Source of the DNA: Opitutales bacterium UBA2995
Lineage (GTDB): Bacteria; Verrucomicrobiota; Verrucomicrobiia; Opitutales; UBA2995
Assembly: GCA_002346535.1 (NCBI GenBank)
Contig: DDZZ01000041.1
Coordinates: forward strand, 30,871-94,870
Length of the DNA stretch: 64,000 nt
Direction of reading: 5' to 3'
The notes under the pieces are model-generated. The model was not told where the DNA came from and did no database searches. It saw only the letters and a list, made by a program, of their open reading frames with translations. The translations under genes were made by a program, and so were the position numbers. This document shows, one piece after another, positions 35,695 to 44,295 of the stretch (positions are counted from its first letter, which is position 1; each line of letters opens with the position of its first letter).

Positions 35695-37068
35695 ATGAAA
35701 GAAAAGCCGAATATCATCATAATTAATTGCGACGACCTCGGATACGGGGATTTAGGTTGCTATGGATCCGACAAAAACAACACCCCTCATCTCGACCGTT
35801 TGGCTTCAGAGGGGAAACGGTTCACTGATTTTTATGTCGCTTCACCGCTTTGCTCGCCCTCAAGGGGTGCACTGTTGACCGGTTGTTATCCACCAAGAAT
35901 CAGTTTCGGTGAATTTAATGGGGAGGTGGTCCTCTTCCCGGGAGATTCGATCGGACTGAACCCCGATGAAACGACACTGGCTACGCAGCTGAAGAAAGCG
36001 AAGTATGCCACAAAAATTGTCGGAAAGTGGCATTGTGGCGACCAACCGGAATTCCTCCCAACCCGACACGGCTTTGATGAGTATTTCGGTATTCCCTACA
36101 GCAACGACATGGGATATCAGGCCAATAGGAAATACAATCCTCCTTTACCGCTGCTACGCGACGAAACCGTCATTCAGGAACAACCCGATCAAAGAGGAAT
36201 TACCGAGCGCTATACCGACGAATCCCTGCAATTTATCAATGCGAATAAAGAAAAACCTTTTTTTCTCTATTTGGCGCATATGTATGTGCACGTTCCACTA
36301 TTCGTTCCTAAGCAGTTTCTGGAAAGTTCCAACAACGGAGCCTATGGTGGTGCGGTAGAGTGCATCGACTGGAGTACAGGCATACTCATGGATCACCTGA
36401 AACAACTCGGACTTGAAGAAAATACCTTGATCGTATTTACCAGCGACAACGGTTCACGTGCGCGGGAGGAAGGCGGAAGCAATCAACCCTGCCGTGGCAC
36501 CAAAGCAACCACCTGGGAGGGTGGACAACGGGTCGCCTGTATCATGCGTTGGCCGAAGCGTATTCAAGCAGGAAGTACATCGAGCGCAATAACCACGGCT
36601 ATGGATATTTTCCCGACAATTTCTAACATGCTGGAAATCGACATGCCAAACGACAGAATTATAGATGGTATGGATATGCAGACGGTCATGTTCGAGGATG
36701 ATTCAGAAGGCCCGCGTGACACTTTCCACTACTACCTCATGAATTCCTTGGAAGCCGTTCGAATCGGGGATTGGAAACTACACTTCAGAAAAGGAAACGA
36801 AGAGTTGAAGGCCCTTTACAATCTCATTGAAGACCCTGGGGAAGAGCAAAACCGCTATGATGAATTCCCAGACATCGTTGAGCGACTGAGCAAAAAAGCG
36901 GAAGAAATCAGGAAGGATATCGGCGACGAGGCGACTAGCGTGGCAGGAAAAAACGTACGCCCTCCCGGAAGAATCAAAAAAGGAAAACCACTCACAACAT
37001 ACCGAGAGGATCACCCTTACATGATTGCTATGTACGACTTGCCGGATATGCCCACACTATCCGGCTAG
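35695..37068 (+). CDS. Sulfatase without signal peptide
   Basis: 457 residues starting KPNIIIINCDDLGYGDLGCYGSD, the paired metal-Asp motif, and C53 in ASPLCSPSRGALLTGCYPPR, the formylglycine motif C-x-P-S-R. VGKWHCGDQPEFLPTRHGFDEYFGIPYSNDM and FTSDNGSRAREEGGSNQPCRGTK are arylsulfatase A blocks. An in-frame TAG lies directly before the ATG, so there is no room for a signal peptide; the protein should stay in the cytoplasm unless an upstream leader was lost. The C-terminal region GKNVRPPGRIKKGKPLTT is unusual. Lies between the LacI/TonB ruin and a small hypothetical gene, with 20 bases to the latter. Confidence 0.88.
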   Translation: MKEKPNIIIINCDDLGYGDLGCYGSDKNNTPHLDRLASEGKRFTDFYVASPLCSPSRGALLTGCYPPRISFGEFNGEVVLFPGDSIGLNPDETTLATQLKKAKYATKIVGKWHCGDQPEFLPTRHGFDEYFGIPYSNDMGYQANRKYNPPLPLLRDETVIQEQPDQRGITERYTDESLQFINANKEKPFFLYLAHMYVHVPLFVPKQFLESSNNGAYGGAVECIDWSTGILMDHLKQLGLEENTLIVFTSDNGSRAREEGGSNQPCRGTKATTWEGGQRVACIMRWPKRIQAGSTSSAITTAMDIFPTISNMLEIDMPNDRIIDGMDMQTVMFEDDSEGPRDTFHYYLMNSLEAVRIGDWKLHFRKGNEELKALYNLIEDPGEEQNRYDEFPDIVERLSKKAEEIRKDIGDEATSVAGKNVRPPGRIKKGKPLTTYREDHPYMIAMYDLPDMPTLSG

Positions 37069-37088
37069 GGATTTAGGAGCGGAAAGCT

Positions 37089-37634
37089 ATGGAGCCCTTC
37101 GAAGATTTTTGCCCGATCCCGGAAATGTTCTATTCCTTTGAAACGGGGGAACCTTTCCAGACGTGCAATCTATGTGGCAAAGATTTGATGGAAGATCGTG
37201 AAAACTACCTGATTGAGAAGGCGTTTAAAAAGGACGAAACCCTTTTTGAATATGCGATGTGTTGGGAGTGCCGCGAAAAAATGCGTGGAGAAATTTCCCA
37301 GCAGAGCATGAGACTGATTGACAACTATTTTGACGAACATGTGAGTCTCATTGATTGGAGAAAGAACTGCCTGGAAAGCCACGGGTACTCGGCAGAAGGA
37401 TGGTTGTCACACTGCCTGGTAAAGGGGACGTCCATTGACGAAACCGAAGATTACCAGATATTCGGACACTTTGTTGACCATAACATTGATTTTTCCGGCT
37501 TTCCATACGCCCTGAGCGACGCAGCAATGGAGGACTTGGTGAACTTGCTCTCGGATAAAACCCTGGGATTTTTAAATGACACGTCGAACAAACTGTTCGG
37601 ATTGGACCTTGGACGAAGGATCACCATTTTCTAG
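37089..37634 (+). CDS. Hypothetical protein with paired CxxC motifs
   Basis: Not recognised. 181 residues; the first third has CNLCGK and, about 35 residues on, CWECREKM, so four Cys that could bind zinc as a small ribbon. The rest is acidic and helical (AMEDLVNLLSDKTLGFLND). No signal peptide or membrane segment. Starts 20 bases after the sulfatase, so may share its transcript. Coding quality looks good and length is intact, so it is likely expressed. A similar zinc-ribbon arrangement occurs in many unrelated small proteins, so no function is proposed. Confidence 0.6.
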   Translation: MEPFEDFCPIPEMFYSFETGEPFQTCNLCGKDLMEDRENYLIEKAFKKDETLFEYAMCWECREKMRGEISQQSMRLIDNYFDEHVSLIDWRKNCLESHGYSAEGWLSHCLVKGTSIDETEDYQIFGHFVDHNIDFSGFPYALSDAAMEDLVNLLSDKTLGFLNDTSNKLFGLDLGRRITIF

Positions 37635-37749
37635 AATTTCTATTTCGACCGGGTCACCAAAAATTACCGGGTAAAAGGCCTGCGAATTCCAAAATAGACC
37701 ATGTTTTCCGGCTGGCCTTGCTAAAATGTAAATTCATAATGCCCCACCG

Positions 37750-38553
37750 ATGAACACCATATCCTTCATCACCGCCAATTTTGTGGCTCGTGAAGCGGGC
37801 TTTGCGCTAACCGAAGGCTGGCACCAGGGAAACAATGCGACCAATGATTACTTCCGGCCTATCGATACTTTTCCTAAACGGTTCGAAGCCTTGTTGAAGG
37901 AAATTAAGCAATTAGGATTTCAGGCCATAGACCTGTGGATAGCACACTTGCATTGGGCCTGGGCAACTAGGGAACATACCAAAATTGCCAATTCACTCAT
38001 CGCCAAACACCGCCTACAGATTGCCAGTCTGGCTGGAAACTTTGGAGCAACGAGGATGGAGTTCGAAGCAGCCTGCAAATTAGCCAACACCATGGAACTC
38101 CGGCTCCTGGTGGGAGGTGCCTCTTATTTTTACTACAATCGGCAGGCGGCAATCGAAATTCTAAGGAAACACCGGCTGGAATTAGCCATTGTCAATCACC
38201 AGGAAACATCCGCAGAAAAGCTCCTAGAAAAGGTTGGTACCGACAATCATGACGTGATTGGTGTCGCCATTGACACGGGTTGGTACGCCACTCTGGGAAA
38301 TGAACTGTTTTTGGCGATTGAGAAACTTGCCCCGAACCTGAAGATGGTCCAACTCAAAAACCTTGTGAATGAAAACAGCAAGGAAACGGCCGCCTACGAT
38401 GACGGCGTTGTCCCTCTGCAATCTTGTGTAGAAAAGCTGATTGAAATCCGTTATAACGGGCCGGTCGCAATTGAGCATCATCCTTTTGACCGCAACCCCA
38501 CTGGAGAATGCCAAATGAGCCTGGAGATGCTAACGCGTTGGTTGTCAACGTAG
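37750..38553 (+). CDS. Sugar phosphate isomerase/epimerase-like TIM-barrel protein
   Basis: 267 residues of the AP-endonuclease-2/xylose-isomerase-like TIM barrel. Candidate metal and substrate residues on the strand ends: LWIAHLHWAW, then LLVGGASYFYY, VNHQETSAEKLL, IDTGWYATLG, VQLKNLVNE and AIEHHPFDRNPTG. No signal peptide. Members isomerise or epimerise sugars, inositols or hydroxy-acids; the exact reaction cannot be read. Alone on its strand, 115 bases after the CxxC protein. The AP-endonuclease-type DNA-repair reading is less likely because the His/Glu/Asp triads follow the isomerase pattern. Confidence 0.78.
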   Translation: MNTISFITANFVAREAGFALTEGWHQGNNATNDYFRPIDTFPKRFEALLKEIKQLGFQAIDLWIAHLHWAWATREHTKIANSLIAKHRLQIASLAGNFGATRMEFEAACKLANTMELRLLVGGASYFYYNRQAAIEILRKHRLELAIVNHQETSAEKLLEKVGTDNHDVIGVAIDTGWYATLGNELFLAIEKLAPNLKMVQLKNLVNENSKETAAYDDGVVPLQSCVEKLIEIRYNGPVAIEHHPFDRNPTGECQMSLEMLTRWLST

Positions 38554-38592
38554 AATGCGAGAGCCTGATCGAATTCGTAATAAATTGAATCG

Positions 38593-39129
38593 ATGAAAAC
38601 TCCAGACTTTAGAAACTGTTCACCGTTAATGAGATTCCCCATCTTTTTAATACCGGCAATCACTGTCATTTGGCTACTGACAGGTTGTGCAAAACAAACA
38701 GATCCTGATGCGCTTCTGGAATCCGATCTGGCAGCCTACGACTTTCATATGGTGCAGGGAGATGGTCCCAAGGTAGGTAAGCCGTTGGTCATCGAATTTT
38801 GGGCAACCTGGTGTGGCCCGTGTCACCGTTTGTTTCCACACCTGAACAACATGTTCGAGGAATTGAAAGATATCGACATCCAATTTGTCGCTGTCACAAA
38901 CGAACATTTCGAACTCACCCGAGAGTTTGTTCGCGCGAGGCAACTAAAATATCCCGTCGCAGTGGACATTCGAGACCTCTACGGCCGAGCTCTCAAGGTT
39001 AGCTACATTCCTTATGCCGTGATTATCAATGAAGATGGGCAGGTTATTTGGAGTGGCCACTCAGGAAAACTATCAAAAACGCGGATAGAAAAGGTCCTGG
39101 AAGCGGATAAGGCACAATCCCAAGTTTAA
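38593..39129 (+). CDS. TlpA-like thioredoxin-fold lipoprotein
   Basis: Thiol-disulfide protein with the redox pair in EFWATWCGPCHRLFPHLNNM. The leader ends in a lipobox (WLLTGC), so it should be a lipid-anchored protein facing the periplasm. The start at 38593 gives an extended basic/polar n-region; the Met at 38629 (MRFPIFLIPAI) is an equally plausible start. KVSYIPYAVIINEDGQVIWSGHSGKL contains the cis-Pro (YIP) and the usual strand after it. Probable role: reduction of exported thiol proteins or cytochrome c maturation, an inference from the fold. Stands before the pyr operon but is separated from it by 68 bases. Confidence 0.85.
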   Translation: MKTPDFRNCSPLMRFPIFLIPAITVIWLLTGCAKQTDPDALLESDLAAYDFHMVQGDGPKVGKPLVIEFWATWCGPCHRLFPHLNNMFEELKDIDIQFVAVTNEHFELTREFVRARQLKYPVAVDIRDLYGRALKVSYIPYAVIINEDGQVIWSGHSGKLSKTRIEKVLEADKAQSQV

Positions 39130-39197
39130 AGTTAGGCAAAAAGGGATTAAAAAGTCATTGCCCAAACGAAAAAATACACTTCTTTGTAAGGATCAAC

Positions 39198-39764
39198 ATG
39201 GAGACGATCCAGCCACCAACCTCCGAACAGATCGCGGAAGCGATCACCGGATTGGCCGTTGAGTTGGCGAATAGTTTTACCCGAGATGCGGATCTGGCAG
39301 TCGTTGGAATAGCTCGAGGAGGCATTGAATTGGGAAAGCGCTTGTGCCAGTTGATATCCGAAAAGCTAAAACAGGAGATCCCATGCGGAGTAGTTGATAT
39401 TTCCTTTCACCGGGATGACATCTCATCGAATCCGGTACCAAACATACAATCCATTGCCAATCTCCCATTTGATGTGAAAGGCAAAAGTATTGTTCTGGTC
39501 GACGATGTAATTTTTTCCGGCAGAACTATACGAGCAGCCCTCAACGAAATTTTTGATCAAGGCAGGCCTGACTCGGTAAAACTCGCCGTCCTCGTCGACC
39601 GTGGAGGAAGATCCCTGCCCATTCAGCCGGATTTTGTAGGCTTAACTTTAGAAACGGATAAAGAGCAACGCATCGAAACAACAATCAGCAACCAATCTGA
39701 TACCCCCGATAGCATTTTGATCACCACCAGACCAAGCCTATGGAATGGACTCGAAAAGATCTGA
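39198..39764 (+). CDS. pyrR: PyrR-type regulator/uracil phosphoribosyltransferase
   Basis: 188 residues with the PRPP-binding loop VLVDDVIFSGRTIRAALNEI and ADLAVVGIARGGIELGKRL near the N-terminus; PyrR also catalyses uracil phosphoribosyl transfer. It heads pyrB and pyrC, the classic position for attenuation of the pyrimidine operon. The leader of 68 bases before it (39130-39197) shows no convincing PyrR-binding or terminator/anti-terminator fold, so attenuation cannot be confirmed from sequence. GTAAGGATCAAC precedes the ATG as a reasonable ribosome site. The stop lies inside pyrB, overlapping by 25 bases. Confidence 0.9.
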   Translation: METIQPPTSEQIAEAITGLAVELANSFTRDADLAVVGIARGGIELGKRLCQLISEKLKQEIPCGVVDISFHRDDISSNPVPNIQSIANLPFDVKGKSIVLVDDVIFSGRTIRAALNEIFDQGRPDSVKLAVLVDRGGRSLPIQPDFVGLTLETDKEQRIETTISNQSDTPDSILITTRPSLWNGLEKI

Positions 39765-40687
39765 TAGGAATCGAATCACTTAGCAGAGATGAACTGGAAA
39801 CCATTTTTCAGGTAGCATCCGGCTTCAAAAGGATTTTAGACAGGTCAGTAAAAAAGGTTCCCGCTTTACGGGGAAGGACCATCGTAAACCTATTCCTGGA
39901 GCCCAGCACGCGCACCCGATTGGCCTTTGAAATGGCAGCCACCCGACTGAGTGCCGACGTTATATCCATGAATGCGGACGCCAGCAGTTTCGTGAAGGGT
40001 GAAACGCTAAAAGACACAGCCCGCAATATTAGAGCGCTCAATGCAGACATTATTGTTTTGAGGCACTCCGCACCTGGTGCCGCGTTCTATTTGAGTAAGA
40101 TTATCGATATTCCGGTTATTAATGCGGGCGACGGTTCCCACGAACATCCGACTCAGGCATTGCTCGATGGATTTACGTTGCTCGAACACCTTAAATCTCT
40201 CGACGGTAAAAAAATCACCATACTCGGAGATATTCTTTTTAGCCGTGTAGCCCGATCGAATATTTTCTCACTTACAAAAATGGGAGCGGAGGTCACGGTT
40301 GCCGGGCCAACCACCTTGGTTCCAAGCAGCTTTGCTTCCATGGGCGTCAATGTCATACATGACTTGAAAACCGCTCTCACGGATGCAGATGCCGTCATGC
40401 TTTTGCGAATACAACATGAGAGACAATCCTCTACCCACTTTCCATCCCTAAGCGAATACACCAGTGTATTCGGGTTAGACAAACGCCGCGCAGAGTGGCT
40501 TAAGCCCGACGCCATTATCATGCATCCCGGCCCCATCAACCGTGGTGTGGAAATCGATTCGGACCTGGCGGATTCCGAACGCTCGGTGATCCTTGAACAA
40601 GTAACCAATGGAATCGCAACCCGCATGGCAGTGCTCTACCTCTGCACAGGCGGATCGATCAGCGCACTTGAAACTTCCAAGGAATGA
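39740..40687 (+). CDS. pyrB: Aspartate carbamoyltransferase catalytic subunit
   Basis: Joins carbamoyl phosphate and aspartate, the committed step of pyrimidine synthesis. The carbamoyl-phosphate motif is FLEPSTRTRLAFEMAATRL; further blocks are SFVKGETLKDTARNI, VINAGDGSHEHPTQALLDGFTL and IIMHPGPINRGVEI. 315 residues, normal for the catalytic chain. The start at 39740 overlaps pyrR by 25 bases, and the stop overlaps the pyrC ATG (ATGA), so translation of pyrR-pyrB-pyrC is coupled. No pyrI regulatory chain is present, so it may form the non-allosteric or DHOase-associated type. Confidence 0.95.
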   Translation: MEWTRKDLIGIESLSRDELETIFQVASGFKRILDRSVKKVPALRGRTIVNLFLEPSTRTRLAFEMAATRLSADVISMNADASSFVKGETLKDTARNIRALNADIIVLRHSAPGAAFYLSKIIDIPVINAGDGSHEHPTQALLDGFTLLEHLKSLDGKKITILGDILFSRVARSNIFSLTKMGAEVTVAGPTTLVPSSFASMGVNVIHDLKTALTDADAVMLLRIQHERQSSTHFPSLSEYTSVFGLDKRRAEWLKPDAIIMHPGPINRGVEIDSDLADSERSVILEQVTNGIATRMAVLYLCTGGSISALETSKE

Positions 40688-41979
40688 GTACTATACGTGT
40701 AATTAAGAACGGCCGGGTCGTTGATCCCAAAAATTCACGGGATGAAATGGCCGATGTGTACCTCAAAAACGGAAAAATTGCTAAATCACTCTCCATAGGT
40801 GAACTGGCAAAGGCGGAGATTATCGATGCCAAAGGCCAAGTAGTTTGCCCCGGGTTCATAGACGTGCATGTACACTTGCGAGAACCAGGCCAAACTCACA
40901 AAGAAACCATAGAATCCGGCTCATGGGCTGCGGCAGCAGGCGGATTCACATCGATTGTTTGTATGCCCAACACAAGCCCGGCTGCAGACACCGCCGGAAC
41001 CATTCAGTACATCATGGATACCGTTCAAAGGGCTGCCATAGTTCATGTTTACCCGACCGGGTGTATTACAAAAGGCAGGACAGGAGAAAACTTGACGTCG
41101 ATGGGAAGTCTAAAACGAGCGGGAGTCGTGGCCATCACCGACGATGGTGATTGCGTACAAAACAACGAAATCATGCGCCGCGCCATGGAATACGCCAATA
41201 TGTTCGATCTGCCAATAATGGACCATTGCCAGGACACGTCCCTTACGGAAGATGCGGTCATGAACGAGGGTGAATGGTCAATTCGCCTGGGTTTGAAAGG
41301 TTGGCCGGCAGCGGCCGAGGATATCATCGTGGCCCGCAATGTGTTGCTGTCCGAAATGACCGGTGCACATGTCCACATGCAACACGTTAGCTCTGCCGGA
41401 TCCGTTGATATCCTACGCTGGGCAAAGCAACGAAAAGTCAATGTAACGGCAGAGGCTACCCCACATCACCTTGCGCTGACTGACAGTTGTATCAAGGATT
41501 ACAATACCAATTTCAAAATGAATCCACCCCTCCGGACTGAACAGGACCGGAAGACGTTAATCGAAGGGCTCAAAGACGGAACCATCGATATCCTGGCTAC
41601 CGATCATGCACCTCACACCAATTACGAAAAAGACCGGGAGTTTGATTACGCGCCCTTCGGCATCATAGGCTTGGAGACCTGTTTTGCAGTCTCCCATGAA
41701 ATTCTTTGCCAGGAGGCAGGGATTGCTTTGAATGACGTCATCTCATGGATCACTTACAAACCAGCAGAACTGGTGAACATACCTGGAGGGACTCTATCGC
41801 CCGGTGAGGTCGCGGATATCACAATACTGGAACCGGAATCAACGTGGCAAGTCACCGAAGAAACCATCTTCAGCAAGTCACTCAACTCTCCCTGGCTGGG
41901 AAAAAAACTGACCGGTCAAATCAAGCAAACCATCGTCAGCGGAAAAACTGTTTTCAAAGACGGTAAAATTCTTAATTGA
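40684..41979 (+). CDS. pyrC: Dihydroorotase
   Basis: Cyclises carbamoyl aspartate to dihydroorotate. Zinc-binding HxH is in IDVHVHLREPGQTHKETIESG; later blocks are CMPNTSPAADT, HMQHVSSAGSVDILRWAK, VTAEATPHHLALTD and ATDHAPHTNYEK with the catalytic Asp, and IIGLETCFAV. 431 residues is the multifunctional (type I) form common outside Enterobacteriaceae. It starts in an ATGA overlap with pyrB and ends the operon. Directly downstream and convergent is the ruined Hint-domain gene. Confidence 0.95.
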   Translation: MSTIRVIKNGRVVDPKNSRDEMADVYLKNGKIAKSLSIGELAKAEIIDAKGQVVCPGFIDVHVHLREPGQTHKETIESGSWAAAAGGFTSIVCMPNTSPAADTAGTIQYIMDTVQRAAIVHVYPTGCITKGRTGENLTSMGSLKRAGVVAITDDGDCVQNNEIMRRAMEYANMFDLPIMDHCQDTSLTEDAVMNEGEWSIRLGLKGWPAAAEDIIVARNVLLSEMTGAHVHMQHVSSAGSVDILRWAKQRKVNVTAEATPHHLALTDSCIKDYNTNFKMNPPLRTEQDRKTLIEGLKDGTIDILATDHAPHTNYEKDREFDYAPFGIIGLETCFAVSHEILCQEAGIALNDVISWITYKPAELVNIPGGTLSPGEVADITILEPESTWQVTEETIFSKSLNSPWLGKKLTGQIKQTIVSGKTVFKDGKILN

Positions 41980-41988
41980 AAAACAAAA

Positions 41989-42011
41989 GCCAATTTGGTG
42001 TGTGTATTGGC
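41989..42011 (-). terminator. Rho-independent terminator, minus strand
   Basis: GCCAAT (41989-41994) pairs with ATTGGC (42006-42011) over an 11-base loop. On the minus strand it is followed by TTTTGTTTTTC, so it best serves the ruined Hint gene ending at 42049. On the plus strand there is no T run, but the hairpin may still slow transcription leaving pyrC. Confidence 0.45.
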
Positions 42012-42048
42012 CACAATTTACCACTGAAAATTTTCACAACCGAACAAA

Positions 42049-42870
42049 TTAAAACATCTTTTTGTGAACTAAAATTCCGTTTGCGTAAAAATTGCACGGA
42101 GGATCAACACTCAAGTCATAGATGGTAATATTGGCTTTAGAAAATCTTCTTTTTGTTAGGACGGCCTCGTCATCGAAAACCTTAAGAGAAGAATGCCCAA
42201 ATATGAGAGCAGCTGCTACCCATTCTCCGTTTTCCATAGTGGATGAGAGCTGGTAAGAGCTAACCGATTATTCAAAAAACGATGCTGTCCGTAAGGTTCG
42301 AATGGATATTGTGAACCAAGAAATAAATATCCTCACCAGTCTCAAAGTTGTGATCTAAAACGTAATCCCCTTCGATGATGTCTTCGATGTACTTATCGCC
42401 ATCTTTGGTTTTGAGCGTGGCCCCTGCTGCAATACAATTACCATCGGCAAACAGTAAATCGTTGTCGAGCAATTCAAATGTGGCTGAATGTATATCTCTA
42501 ATATCGACTCTAATTCTTTCGTTTCCTTCTGGTCCACGAGCCAGCAATATTCTGCGATTGAACGGTTTTGTTCCCAATGCTATTTCATATAAGTCTCTTA
42601 AAGTGGATCCGCGCTCTATGTGAAAAGGCCAACAAGCCTAAAACTACCCAGAGCTGAAACGGTAATCGTGTTGTCTCTGTGGATCCCTTTATCAGGCAAA
42701 TTTTCCATGCCTGGCTTAAGATGACCATCGACCTCAAAATTTCTGAACAGCCTCTGAAAATTTTCAGCATTAGTTAATTCTACAATAGACAAGCCGCCAC
42801 TAATCCTTATCCAATTTTCACCAACCTCGAAAAATAGCCATCTGCGACTTTCAAAACTGATAAAATTCAA
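42049..42870 (-). pseudogene. Ruined gene with a Hint (intein/hedgehog-type) domain
   Basis: Fragments in three frames: an N-terminal part (42616-42870; FFEVGENWIRISGGLSIVEL), then IERGSTLRDLYEIALGTKPF, then DNDLLFADGNCIAAGATLKTKDGDKYIEDIIEGDYVL, the A block of a Hint domain with its Cys. After a one-base slip in a T run at about 42264 comes LALTSSHPLW, the B block with T-x-x-H-P. After another shift follow WVAAALIFGHSSLKVF and the end IYDLSVDPPCNFYANGILVHKKM. The expected C-terminal N-G-x-x-V-H-N reads VHK, so the Asn used for cleavage is gone. Hint domains occur in inteins and in polymorphic toxins; which it was cannot be told. Confidence 0.7.
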
Positions 42871-43120
42871 TGTTCAGATTGGATTCGCTATGCTTACCAA
42901 TATTCTTAACGAAGGATGAGACTTCTTCCTTGGTTATATTAAAAAACTGCGAATTAAAGAGGAATCAAAAACGAAGCCATAATAGGTCATTTAACATAAT
43001 TTCTGGATACGAATTTCGACGGTGGAATCGAATTTAAAATCGGGGCGCTTCCACTCCCTAAGAGAACTTGAAGGATATAGATTGAGGAATATAGGTGCAA
43101 GTTACTCTTAATAAGACCAA

Positions 43121-43138
43121 GGCTACTAAAGTGTAGCC
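43121..43138 (-). terminator. Hairpin downstream of obgE
   Basis: GGCTAC (43121-43126) and GTAGCC (43133-43138) form a six-base perfect stem with a six-base loop, nine bases past the obgE stop. On the minus strand it is followed by TTGGTCTTATT, moderately T-rich. The rest of 42871-43146 shows no gene or repeat. Confidence 0.45.
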
Positions 43139-43146
43139 AATTAATT

Positions 43147-44163
43147 TCATTGAGTACCTTGTTCTTCCTTTTGGATTCCGGAAACTTTTAAAAGAAATCG
43201 TTCCAATAGTTCAGGAATACCTTCGTTGCTCAAACATGAAATTGGCGAAACTCGAACTGGGTGTGCTTTCTTAAATGCATCTAAATTTCCAGAAGCGGCT
43301 TCTTCATCCATTTTGTTAGCAACCACCAACCTCGGTTTATCCAAAAACCCTGGATCGTAATTTTCTAGTTCAGTCAAAAGAGCCGTGTAATCATCCGCTG
43401 GATCTCGCCCATCCGTTCCAGCCATATCGATGATGATGCAAAGCAATTTACACCGCTCGATATGCCGCAGAAAACGGTGGCCCAATCCCCGATTTTCGCT
43501 TGCTCCCTGAATCAATCCAGGGATGTCAGCAAGCAGGAGACATTTGTAATCATCAGAATAATCGATGACTCCGATATTGGGATTGAGTGTGGTAAACGGG
43601 TAGTCGGCAACCACAGGATGAGCGCGGGTAATCTCGTTTGTCAGGGAAGATTTCCCGGCATTCGGAAAACCAACCAGACCGATATCCGCGATTATTTTTA
43701 AAACCAGCTCAAATTCTCCCGACTCGCCTTCGGTTCCGGGATTTGACCGTTTAGGAGTCTGGTTGACAGAGCTCTTAAAGTGAGTGTTTCCCCATCCACC
43801 CGAACCTCCCTTACAAATAATAAACTCCTCCTCATGCTCGAGTAATTCTTTGATTCGTTTGCCGGTAGATTTGTCGATTACCACAGTACCCATCGGGACT
43901 TTCAGCACCCTGCTCTGCCCAGTCTTACCGTTTTGATCAGAACCGCGACCCGGTTCCCCGTTTTTCGCTTTGTAAGTATGTGCATAGCGGTAGGCACTGA
44001 GGTCGCCGACGTTTTCATCGGAACACAAAATTACATGGCCTCCATTTCCGCCGTCGCCGCCATTGGGGCCTCCGTGGGGAATGAATTTTTCACGCCGGAA
44101 ACTGACGCAGCCATCACCGCCTTTGCCAGCAATAAGGGTAACATCGACCTCATCCACAAACAT
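43147..44163 (-). CDS. obgE: Obg-family GTPase
   Basis: Ribosome-associated GTPase needed for 50S assembly and growth control. The ATG at 44163 (MFVDEVDVTLIAGKGGDG) places the glycine-rich Obg fold at the N-terminus; an ATG 30 bases upstream is not needed. Obg fold: FIPHGGPNGGDGGNGGHVIL. G domain: G1 GLVGFPNAGKSSL near 167, G3 DIPGLIQGA, G4 ANKMD, G5 SCLSNEGI. 338 residues. No rplU-rpmA (its usual partners) are seen next to it. A perfect palindrome lies about 70 bases upstream. Confidence 0.95.
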   Translation of the reverse strand: MFVDEVDVTLIAGKGGDGCVSFRREKFIPHGGPNGGDGGNGGHVILCSDENVGDLSAYRYAHTYKAKNGEPGRGSDQNGKTGQSRVLKVPMGTVVIDKSTGKRIKELLEHEEEFIICKGGSGGWGNTHFKSSVNQTPKRSNPGTEGESGEFELVLKIIADIGLVGFPNAGKSSLTNEITRAHPVVADYPFTTLNPNIGVIDYSDDYKCLLLADIPGLIQGASENRGLGHRFLRHIERCKLLCIIIDMAGTDGRDPADDYTALLTELENYDPGFLDKPRLVVANKMDEEAASGNLDAFKKAHPVRVSPISCLSNEGIPELLERFLLKVSGIQKEEQGTQ

Positions 44164-44231
44164 GGCAGCTAAATGGAGCGGATATTGGATCATCAGTCAA
44201 GCGGCCCTCCTGCTTTTGTCACCTAAGTTCC

Positions 44232-44241
44232 TTTACGTAAA
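44232..44241. promoter_or_regulatory. Perfect palindrome upstream of obgE
   Basis: TTTACGTAAA, a 10-base palindrome 69 bases before the obgE ATG, in an otherwise featureless gap. It could be an operator or simply AT-rich sequence of chance; no paired half-site is present. Confidence 0.25.
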
Positions 44242-44295
44242 TTTCCAAAAATAAAGACTTAACACAATTCTGTTAGGATACAAATAATGTGCAGT

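Noticed and set aside
39130..39197. PyrR attenuator in the pyr leader
   Set aside because: No stem-loop with a T run or recognisable PyrR-binding loop can be drawn in the 68-base leader.
40153..40626. 157-codon minus-strand frame inside pyrB
   Set aside because: Antisense shadow of an intact aspartate carbamoyltransferase; composition Ser/Arg-rich without domain features.
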